A stretch of DNA of 9,450 nucleotides from TMED27 sp964351195 (lineage in GTDB: Bacteria > Pseudomonadota > Alphaproteobacteria > Micavibrionales > Micavibrionaceae): contig CAYGNI010000077.1 in the NCBI GenBank assembly GCA_964351195.1, positions 1 through 9,450 of the forward strand, in the 5' to 3' direction. Position 1 is the stretch's first letter. Every line of letters begins with the position of its first letter. A program made the translations under genes and the position numbers. The notes beneath the pieces are model-generated. The model was not told the origin of the DNA. It ran no database searches and was given only the letters and a program-made list of their open reading frames with translations. Below are positions 1 through 5,393 of the stretch, one piece after another.

Positions 1-754
1 GCTGCGCAAAGGCAACCACGCCTTTATAATCGGCTTTATAAGGTCCTTGCTTGGACTGCAGCACCAGCGTCACCGAAGACGCTGCCTGGTCAATCGCCTC
101 GGTCTTCACCGCAAAACTTGTATCCTGCTCGTTAAAGATCAAATTTCCTTCAACGTCAAACGGCCCTTGCAAACTCTCCGCCTTCACTGAAAGATCGATA
201 TCTTTAAGCTCAGTAACGCTCCCTTTACCAGCATCCGCAAAACGGAAATGTCCGTCCTCAATCGTTATCTGGTCGAAGGAAACTTCAACCTGTTTCTTCG
301 CTCCACCGTTGGAAGTCGCACTATCACCCGTATTTTCTGCGGGCTGCTTATTCGCCACTAACGCTTCAACCTCCGGTGACAACCAATTGCCCTTACCGTC
401 CTTATTAACCCGCAAATCAAAATCCGGCTTAATCATTGTAATCTCGCTCACCTGAACCTGCCCCTTCAAAAGCGGCGCGAGCGCCACACTCACCGACAAT
501 TCATCAAACTTCGCCAAAGGATCTTTCGAAACCGCAGGGTTCACTACACTGACCTTTTCGGCATACACATGCGGAAACGGCAAAAACGCCATCGCAAAAC
601 TACCGTCAATCGTCACATCATAACCTGTCTTGGCCTTCACCTGGGCAAGGCCCTGGTCTTTATACTTGCTCCAATCGATAAATCCCGGCGCAACCAAAAG
701 CCCCGCAACAAGCAAAACAACAACGACCAAGACACCGATAATAACGCGCTTCAT
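1..754 (-). CDS. AsmA-family inner-membrane protein, N-terminal part
   Basis: The first 251 codons are visible; the 3' end runs off the window. The protein opens with MKRVIIGVLVVV and a single hydrophobic segment at about residues 4-23, a signal anchor. Next comes the typical AsmA start: PGFIDWSKYK, then KTGYDVTIDG, then a stretch rich in alternating beta-strand pattern (for example KPDFDLRVNKDGKGNW around residues 109-124). AsmA-like proteins are anchored in the inner membrane with a large periplasmic beta-rich body, and are linked to outer-membrane assembly or lipid transport between membranes. The exact role of this member is not known. The ATG at 752-754 is supported by a strong ribosome-binding site (GGAGGG) seven bases upstream. 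It follows the cyclic-nucleotide-binding gene by 79 bases and seems to have its own promoter, so it is probably not part of the PHB operon. Confidence 0.85.
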   Translation of the reverse strand, partial: MKRVIIGVLVVVVLLVAGLLVAPGFIDWSKYKDQGLAQVKAKTGYDVTIDGSFAMAFLPFPHVYAEKVSVVNPAVSKDPLAKFDELSVSVALAPLLKGQVQVSEITMIKPDFDLRVNKDGKGNWLSPEVEALVANKQPAENTGDSATSNGGAKKQVEVSFDQITIEDGHFRFADAGKGSVTELKDIDLSVKAESLQGPFDVEGNLIFNEQDTSFAVKTEAIDQAASSVTLVLQSKQGPYKADYKGVVAFAQ

Positions 755-766
755 AAAAAAGCCCTC

Positions 767-778
767 CAAACATGTTTG
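767..778. repeat. Perfect 12-bp palindrome touching the asmA-like ribosome-binding site
   Basis: CAAACATGTTTG is a perfect inverted repeat with no spacer. It ends exactly where the GGAGGG ribosome-binding site of the AsmA-like gene begins and lies just downstream of the proposed -10 box. A repressor site is possible, but no specific regulator can be named and a 12-base palindrome can arise by chance. Confidence 0.35.
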
Positions 779-789
779 TAACAGTATGA

Positions 790-819
790 TTTATATAGAA
801 AGAATAACCGCGCTGGCAA
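790..819 (-). promoter_or_regulatory. Candidate sigma70-type promoter for the AsmA-like gene
   Basis: Read on the minus strand, TTGCCA (814-819, five of six bases of the -35 consensus) is followed by TATATA (792-797, spacing 16) or TATAAA (790-795, spacing 18). It lies entirely between the stop codon of the upstream gene and the start of the AsmA-like gene, and would give a leader of about 30 bases. Confidence 0.45.
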
Positions 820-833
820 GAAAACTCAGGATT

Positions 834-1400
834 TTAACCCTTTTTCTTTGAGTCCTCTTCCGAACTCTCTTCGCTTTTTATAAGACTTTTAAAACCGCGA
901 AGCTCTTCTAGAAACGCATCCATCTTAGGCAGTACAGCCGCTTGGAAGCCTTCCTGTTCGCTTCGCGGAAGACTCTTTAAAATATTCTGATAAATAATAC
1001 GACTCGTATCAATCAAATCCTCAATATCCGATTTCTCCCGCAGCAAACTATTATTCGTCGAAATAATCCGCTGCGTCAGCATCTGAACAATCGACTGAAC
1101 CGTAGGGTCACTGCGCGACATCTTATATTCCAGCGTCGAGCGCGTGATTACAATTAAATTGCAATCCTCAAGCGCCATGACACTAGCACTGCGCGGCTCA
1201 TCAAAAATCAAGGCAAGCTCACCAAAAATCTGCCCTAAGCCAAGCTGGGCCAGCTCTATCTTCTTCCCCTCATGCTCTGTAAAAACGCTAACAGAACCGG
1301 ATTGGATCAAAAAAGCACACGTCCCGTCTTCGCCCTCTTCCAAAACAAGGGTCCCTTCGGGAACAAAACGGCGTTCTAATATAACAGAATCTTTACCCAT
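834..1400 (-). CDS. Stand-alone cyclic-nucleotide-binding domain protein, last gene of the pha operon
   Basis: This 188-residue protein has a CRP/PKA-type cyclic-nucleotide-binding domain at about residues 10-115. The phosphate-binding cassette is intact: F59-G60-E61-L62-A63-L64, then P69-R70-S71-A72. The Glu and Arg match the ribose- and phosphate-contacting residues of CRP, so binding of cAMP or cGMP is plausible. Residues 115-188 are helical and charged, ending in a Glu/Lys/Ser-rich tail. No helix-turn-helix domain follows, so it is not an ordinary CRP/FNR transcription factor. It more likely acts through protein contacts. It starts only 16 bases after the phaB stop, with just a weak GAGTAAGA upstream, which suggests translational coupling to phaB and a link to PHB metabolism. 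That functional link is inferred from position only. No terminator is obvious after it. Confidence 0.85.
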   Translation of the reverse strand: MGKDSVILERRFVPEGTLVLEEGEDGTCAFLIQSGSVSVFTEHEGKKIELAQLGLGQIFGELALIFDEPRSASVMALEDCNLIVITRSTLEYKMSRSDPTVQSIVQMLTQRIISTNNSLLREKSDIEDLIDTSRIIYQNILKSLPRSEQEGFQAAVLPKMDAFLEELRGFKSLIKSEESSEEDSKKKG

Positions 1401-1416
1401 AAAATGATCTTACTCG

Positions 1417-2136
1417 TTATGCCATGTATTGGCCACCATTAGCATCCAGAGTCGCACCGGTAATAAACGAAGCTTTATCAGACGCCAGAAACCCGACCAA
1501 AGACGCAATCTCTTCCGGCCGCCCCATGCGGCCCGCCGGAATTTGCTTCACAATCGCGTCCAAAACCTCTTGCTTGATGTCCGAAGTCATATCGGTTTCG
1601 ATATAGCCTGGACAAATCGCGTTCACAGTAATGCCTTTTGTGGCGGTTTCAAGCGCAAGCGCTTTGGTAAACCCAAGAATACCCGCCTTCGCCGCAGCAT
1701 AATTCGTTTGCCCGAACTGTCCTTTTTCGCCGTTAATCGAGCTGATATTAATAATCCGCCCAAAACCGCGCTCGCGCATACCCCCGACAACCGCGCGGCA
1801 CATGCTGAAACACGATGTCAAATTCGTCTCAATAACGATATGCCAGTTATCTTCCGGCATTTTATGCAGCACGCCATCGCGCGTGATCCCCGCATTATTC
1901 ACCAAAACCGAAACAGGCCCCAGCTCCTTTTCAATCTCTTCAATCCCGCTTTGGCACTCATCAAATTTCGACACATCAAATTGAATGGCATACCCACCCA
2001 AATCACGAAACTGCTGCGCAGTCTCCTCATTGGATCGATACACCGCCGCCACTTTATACCCATCCGCAAGCAAGCTTTGTGAAATCGCCAGACCGATCCC
2101 GCGCGTTCCGCCTGTTACAACTGCTACTTTTGACAT
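1417..2136 (-). CDS. phaB: Acetoacetyl-CoA reductase (NADPH-dependent), PHB synthesis step 2
   Basis: This 239-residue classical short-chain dehydrogenase/reductase reduces acetoacetyl-CoA to (R)-3-hydroxybutyryl-CoA in the cytoplasm. The nucleotide-binding motif is TGGTRGIG (residues 8-15), the structural motif is NNAG (80-83), and the catalytic set is Asn105, Ser133, Tyr146 and Lys150 (YAAAK). Substrate-contact positions known from the Ralstonia eutropha enzyme recur with a constant offset of seven: Asp87, Lys92, Gln140, Phe141, Gln143, Thr166 and Tyr178. This favours PhaB over FabG, its nearest relative. Length is normal for the family. The ATG has a good ribosome-binding site (AAGGAGA) about nine bases upstream. 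It lies 37 bases after phaA and 16 bases before the cyclic-nucleotide-binding gene, in one transcription unit. Confidence 0.95.
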   Translation of the reverse strand: MSKVAVVTGGTRGIGLAISQSLLADGYKVAAVYRSNEETAQQFRDLGGYAIQFDVSKFDECQSGIEEIEKELGPVSVLVNNAGITRDGVLHKMPEDNWHIVIETNLTSCFSMCRAVVGGMRERGFGRIINISSINGEKGQFGQTNYAAAKAGILGFTKALALETATKGITVNAICPGYIETDMTSDIKQEVLDAIVKQIPAGRMGRPEEIASLVGFLASDKASFITGATLDANGGQYMA

Positions 2137-2173
2137 TCTTCAAAGTCTCCTTGTTCTAAACCGTTTAAAATAA

Positions 2174-3346
2174 TTATCGCTCTACGCACATCGCGATCCC
2201 CATGCCGCCGCCAATACATAAAGTCGCAAGCCCCTTATGGACATCCCGGCGCTGCATCTCATATAAGAGCGTGATCAAAACACGCGTGCCTGACGCACCA
2301 ATGGGATGCCCAAGCGCAATCGCCCCGCCATTCACATTTGTCTTTTCCGGATCGAACCCTGCCTCTTTCAAAACGCATAAAGACTGCGCAGCAAAAGCCT
2401 CGTTCGATTCCACCAAATCAAGATCGGATACATCCCACCCTGCTTTTTCCAAAGCCTTCGCCGATGCAGGAATTGGCCCCGTCCCCATCACAGCCGGATC
2501 AACCCCCGCCGTGGCCCATGACGCAATTTTCGCCAATGGCGTAAGCCCGCGTTTATGTGCTTCGCTCTCACGCATCAAAACAACCGCCGCCGCACCATCA
2601 TTCAATCCCGATGCATTCGCCGCCGTCACGCTGCCGTCTTTTTTAAACGCGGGCCGCAGCTTCGCCAAACCATCAGCAGTTACGCCTGCGCGTGGAAATT
2701 CATCCGCATCAAAAACGATGTCTTCTTTACGGGTTTTAATTGTGACGGGCGTAATTTCATCCTTAAACTTACCATCCTTAATCGCCGCCTCGGCCTTCTG
2801 CTGCGACCCTGCAGCAAACGCATCCTGATCTTCCCGTGAGATACCAAATTGCTCTGCAATATTCTCGGCCGTAATCCCCATATGATAATCATTAAAAATA
2901 TCCCACAGACCATCAACGATCATAGTGTCTAAAAACGCAACATTGCCGAACTTCACACCATCACGCAGCTGCTTGGCGTGCGGCGCATTGCTCATGCTTT
3001 CCTGCCCGCCCGCAACAACAATATCGCTATCACCGGCCAAGATCGCCTGCATCCCGAGCGCAACACTCCGCAAGCCCGACCCGCAAACCTGATTGATCGT
3101 ATACGCTGTGCGCTCTTTGGGAACTCCGGCTTTAATCGCCGCTTGCCGCGCCGGATTTTGTCCGCACCCGGCCGTCAAAACCTGGCCCATAATCACTTCA
3201 TCAACGTCATCGGCCTTCACGCCCGCATCCTTAAGCGCTGCTTCAATCGCAATCGTGCCAAGCTCAGCTGCTGACAACGGCGCTAACGTTCCGCCGAAAT
3301 TTCCAATTGCGCTACGCTTGGCGGATACAATAACAATAGACTCCAT
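2174..3346 (-). CDS. phaA: Acetyl-CoA acetyltransferase (beta-ketothiolase), PHB synthesis step 1
   Basis: This 390-residue thiolase condenses two acetyl-CoA into acetoacetyl-CoA, feeding PhaB. The active site is complete: nucleophile Cys88 in NQVCGSGLRS, His347 in ALGHPIGASG, and Cys377 in LCIGGGMG. All three are one residue below the Zoogloea ramigera thiolase numbering (89, 348, 378), and the length matches biosynthetic thiolases. I chose the ATG at 3344-3346 (protein begins MESIVIVSAKRSAIG, the usual family start) over a TTG two codons upstream, which would sit only four bases from the ribosome-binding site. It follows the phaC-like gene by 47 bases and precedes phaB by 37, so it is the middle of the operon. 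The PHB role is clear from context; a degradative thiolase is unlikely. Confidence 0.96.
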   Translation of the reverse strand: MESIVIVSAKRSAIGNFGGTLAPLSAAELGTIAIEAALKDAGVKADDVDEVIMGQVLTAGCGQNPARQAAIKAGVPKERTAYTINQVCGSGLRSVALGMQAILAGDSDIVVAGGQESMSNAPHAKQLRDGVKFGNVAFLDTMIVDGLWDIFNDYHMGITAENIAEQFGISREDQDAFAAGSQQKAEAAIKDGKFKDEITPVTIKTRKEDIVFDADEFPRAGVTADGLAKLRPAFKKDGSVTAANASGLNDGAAAVVLMRESEAHKRGLTPLAKIASWATAGVDPAVMGTGPIPASAKALEKAGWDVSDLDLVESNEAFAAQSLCVLKEAGFDPEKTNVNGGAIALGHPIGASGTRVLITLLYEMQRRDVHKGLATLCIGGGMGIAMCVER

Positions 3347-3355
3347 AAACAAAAT

Positions 3356-3361
3356 TCCTCT
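3356..3361 (-). promoter_or_regulatory. phaA ribosome-binding site that decides the start
   Basis: AGAGGA on the minus strand lies about nine to ten bases before the ATG at 3346 but only three to four bases before the in-frame TTG at 3352. The spacing supports the ATG. Confidence 0.6.
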
Positions 3362-3377
3362 TTAAAAAAATTTAAGC

Positions 3378-3402
3378 TCTAATCATCTAACATCTAATCA
3401 TC
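3378..3402. repeat. Direct repeat duplicating the phaC-like stop region
   Basis: On the plus strand TCTAATCATC occurs at 3378-3387 and again at 3393-3402, with TAACA between, a period of 15 bases. Because 15 is a multiple of three, the duplicated GAT GAT TAG keeps the same frame and gives two consecutive in-frame TAG stops for the phaC-like gene. It looks like a small tandem duplication. Confidence 0.7.
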
Positions 3403-4500
3403 CAAAATCCAATCCGCAATCGGCTGCCATACATTTTCGACCGCATTGCCACCCGCAATCATCCCCACATGCCCGCACGCAGGATCGTAAAGGACAGCAT
3501 TCGGGATTTGATCAGCCAAAGCTTTCGCTGTTTCAAATTCCACAAGCCTATCTTTCGACGACGCTATTATATAAGCCGGCAAATCTATCTTCGAGGGATC
3601 AATGACTTGACCTGTCACGCGCCATTTTTTACAGGCCGGCGCATTCTCAAAAAACCAATCCTTAACAACCTGACCCGCCATATCCTCGGGCAAAGGCACA
3701 CCATCATTGAGCCAATCCTCAACCGCAACAAACAAAGCCGCATCAACACCATCCTGATCCATATGTGCAAACCGCACAAATTTATGCATCGCCAACGCCG
3801 GGTCCAACGACGCAAATAAAAGCTGCAACCAATCAACGCTCAAATGCCCCTTATCCTTCATCGAAGGCAGCAATGTCGGCGACCAGAATTTCACCCGGTT
3901 AAGCAATGCCTGCGTCCCACCATGAAAATCCCACGGCGCAGCCAGACATATCATCGATGCAAAAAGATCAGGCCTCAGCGCCGCCGCCGCCGTCACCAAT
4001 GTCCCGCCCATGCAATATCCTAAAGTATGAACAGGCCCACCTTTTTGTGCATGTAAAAACGCTGCCGCCTCAATAATCTTTTTTTCAACTGCGCCATCAA
4101 AATTCTGCGCATCCGGATCAGCAAGCGCACCGCCCCAATCCAACAGATAAACATCAATACCTCGCGCCCCCATCCACCGCATCATAGATCGCTCTTCCAT
4201 CAAATCTAAAATATCGGCTTTGTTAATGAGAGAAGGAACGAGCAATAAAACTTCCCGCCCCTCCCCATAGTCATGATCAGGGTCGCTTAAAATTTTTACA
4301 CAGCCGATTTCATGCACACATTTTAAAGGTGAAATATGACGTTCATACGGATGCCCTAAATACATTTGTATGCCACGCATCATGTCGAGCATTTCATTGT
4401 GAATACCCGCAGCATTCTCTGCGCCCGATGAAAAATTATCCCGCCAATACGATGCGGCCATTCCCATATGCGCAGACATTATTCTCGGTGCGTTTCTCAT
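3394..4500 (-). CDS. phaC: Short PhaC-like polyhydroxyalkanoate synthase (alpha/beta hydrolase)
   Basis: This protein of about 368 residues heads the operon with phaA and phaB. It has the synthase form of the lipase box, GYCMGGT, with nucleophile Cys163, general Asp317 (SSKDRLV) and His344 (CGHVGM); Asp191 (PWDF) and Trp263 (EDWLNDG) match other conserved PhaC positions. The expected reaction is polymerisation of 3-hydroxybutyryl-CoA into PHB at the granule surface. Class I synthases are near 590 residues; this one is the size of a class III PhaC, but no PhaE partner is visible. It resembles a short PhaC-like subgroup I recall from other alphaproteobacteria, often labelled only alpha/beta hydrolase, so polymerase activity rests on the active site and operon. 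An in-frame TAG at 4507-4509 rules out a longer N-terminus. The ATG at 4498-4500 has no clear ribosome-binding site; a second ATG at 4477-4479 is the alternative start. Confidence 0.88.
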   Translation of the reverse strand: MRNAPRIMSAHMGMAASYWRDNFSSGAENAAGIHNEMLDMMRGIQMYLGHPYERHISPLKCVHEIGCVKILSDPDHDYGEGREVLLLVPSLINKADILDLMEERSMMRWMGARGIDVYLLDWGGALADPDAQNFDGAVEKKIIEAAAFLHAQKGGPVHTLGYCMGGTLVTAAAALRPDLFASMICLAAPWDFHGGTQALLNRVKFWSPTLLPSMKDKGHLSVDWLQLLFASLDPALAMHKFVRFAHMDQDGVDAALFVAVEDWLNDGVPLPEDMAGQVVKDWFFENAPACKKWRVTGQVIDPSKIDLPAYIIASSKDRLVEFETAKALADQIPNAVLYDPACGHVGMIAGGNAVENVWQPIADWILDD

Positions 4501-4507
4501 GCACAAC

Positions 4508-4535
4508 TATATACCGTAAATTTAAACATCGTAAA
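4508..4535 (-). promoter_or_regulatory. Candidate promoter of the phaC-phaA-phaB operon
   Basis: On the minus strand TATATA (4508-4513) is preceded, after 16 bases, by TTTACG (4530-4535, four of six -35 bases). The -10 box ends only seven bases before the ATG at 4500, so transcription from it would begin at or next to the start codon. Confidence 0.35.
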
Positions 4536-4553
4536 AGCCATTGTTTCCGTTGA

Positions 4554-4577
4554 AGAAAATGCAGTGCAGCATTTTCT
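4554..4577. promoter_or_regulatory. Inverted repeat in the divergent phaC/phaR promoter region, candidate PhaR operator
   Basis: AGAAAATGC (4554-4562) and GCATTTTCT (4569-4577) are perfect nine-base arms around a six-base spacer, AGTGCA. The centre is TGC-rich, like the TGC-containing sites reported for PhaR in Rhodobacter and Paracoccus. It lies about 55 bases from the phaC-like start and 100 bases from phaR, placed to control both. As it sits between two divergent starts, a terminator role is unlikely. Confidence 0.5.
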
Positions 4578-4603
4578 CCTTTTATTGCATGAAATTTTGT
4601 GCA
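4560..4603. promoter_or_regulatory. Cluster of four TGCA motifs, possible extended PhaR-binding region
   Basis: TGCA occurs at 4560-4563, 4565-4568, 4586-4589 and 4600-4603. The last pair flanks TGAAATTTTG, which has an AAATTT centre, so this half is also roughly symmetrical. A CATAAT (4602-4607), a possible -10 box for phaR on the plus strand, overlaps the last motif, which would suit repression of phaR by its own product. I found no good matching -35 box. Confidence 0.35.
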
Positions 4604-4674
4604 TAATGATCATATTCAGAGTTTATTTAACCAAAACACCATCCTGAACAGGGTGGCTTATAAAGGTATGAAAA

Positions 4675-5301
4675 ATGGCTAGAACAAGACGCGGAGTAAA
4701 CGAACCCACTATCATAAAAAAATATGCAAATCGCCGTCTGTATGACACAGGCCGCTCAAGCTATGTCACGCTCGACGATTTGTGCGAAATGGTCAAAGAA
4801 GGACACGACTTTGTTGTACAGGATGCGAAATCCGGTGAAGATCTCACCCGTTCTGTCTTGACACAAATCATCGTCGACCAGGAAGGCAAAAGTGAAGAAA
4901 ACCTTCTTCCAACAAACTTCCTACGCCAGCTTATTGGCTTTTATGGCGACAATGTTCAACAGGCTGTTCCAAACTATTTAGAGCAGACCATGAATGTTTT
5001 CGTACAAAATCAGGAACGCATGCGCGAACAAATGAATAAATCCCTCGAAGGCATGAACAACATGCAAGGTATATTCCCAAAGGTTCCTGGCGTTCCAAAT
5101 GTCCCTGGCTCTCAGGCGATCGAGGAAATGAACCGTAAGAACATGGAAATGTTCGAACGCACAATGAAGATGTTTACTCCCTTCGGTGCTACAGGCGCAG
5201 CAAACACCGACGGATCCAATGAAAAGGAAGCCAAAATTAATGAGCTCAAAAAGAACATTGAAGAAATCGAAAAAGAGATCAATCGCATCGCTGCAGAATA
5301 A
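4675..5301 (+). CDS. phaR: PHB-responsive transcriptional repressor PhaR (AniA family)
   Basis: This 208-residue protein carries the PhaR DNA-binding/accumulation-regulator N-terminal domain at about residues 12-72, with the signature IIKKYANRRLYDT and SSYVTLDDL. The second PHB-accumulation domain follows at about 77-115 (LPTNFLRQLIGFYGD). A Met/Asn/Pro-rich stretch (about 120-180) follows, then a short charged coiled coil (about 185-206), probably for oligomerisation. Known PhaR proteins bind both DNA and PHB granules; they repress phasin and sometimes synthesis genes, and leave the DNA when polymer appears. Divergent placement from phaC-phaA-phaB resembles the phaAB/aniA arrangement in rhizobia. 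The start ATG has AAGG eight bases upstream. No phasin (phaP) gene, its usual target, is visible here. A hairpin terminator follows closely. Confidence 0.95.
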   Translation: MARTRRGVNEPTIIKKYANRRLYDTGRSSYVTLDDLCEMVKEGHDFVVQDAKSGEDLTRSVLTQIIVDQEGKSEENLLPTNFLRQLIGFYGDNVQQAVPNYLEQTMNVFVQNQERMREQMNKSLEGMNNMQGIFPKVPGVPNVPGSQAIEEMNRKNMEMFERTMKMFTPFGATGAANTDGSNEKEAKINELKKNIEEIEKEINRIAAE

Positions 5302-5340
5302 AGTTTTTTAAAGTAGGACTCTCCTCCTTAATAAGAAGAA

Positions 5341-5372
5341 ACACCTCAAGCGCAAACTTGGGGTGTTTTTTT
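5341..5372 (+). terminator. Rho-independent terminator of phaR
   Basis: ACACCTCAAG (5341-5350) pairs with CTTGGGGTGT (5357-5366) with one G-T wobble around loop CGCAAA, followed by a run of seven T (5366-5372). The stem can be extended by A-T pairs at its base. It lies 39 bases after the phaR stop and 21 bases before the stop of the convergent coiled-coil gene. On the minus strand it is followed by a weaker T-rich stretch, so it may work in both directions. Confidence 0.9.
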
Positions 5373-5393
5373 ATTCTTACAAATGAGAAGGTC

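Noticed and set aside
51..455. Plus-strand open frame of 134 codons at the left edge
   Set aside because: The opposite strand carries an AsmA-family protein with a signal anchor and a strong ribosome-binding site, so this frame is a shadow.
1429..2082. Long plus-strand open frame of 217 codons
   Set aside because: It is antisense to phaB, whose motifs and ribosome-binding site are clear; its translation is rich in Arg, His and Asn with no recognisable motif.
2202..2828. Plus-strand open frame of 208 codons opposite phaA
   Set aside because: It is an antisense shadow of a fully conserved thiolase, with low-complexity Ser/Ala/Pro composition and no supporting ribosome-binding site.
3344..3352. 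TTG start two codons upstream for phaA
   Set aside because: It is too close to the ribosome-binding site, and the family start MESIVIVSAKR begins at the ATG.
4498..4506. TTG start two codons upstream for the phaC-like gene
   Set aside because: It directly follows an in-frame TAG, has no ribosome-binding site, and is weaker than the ATG at 4500.
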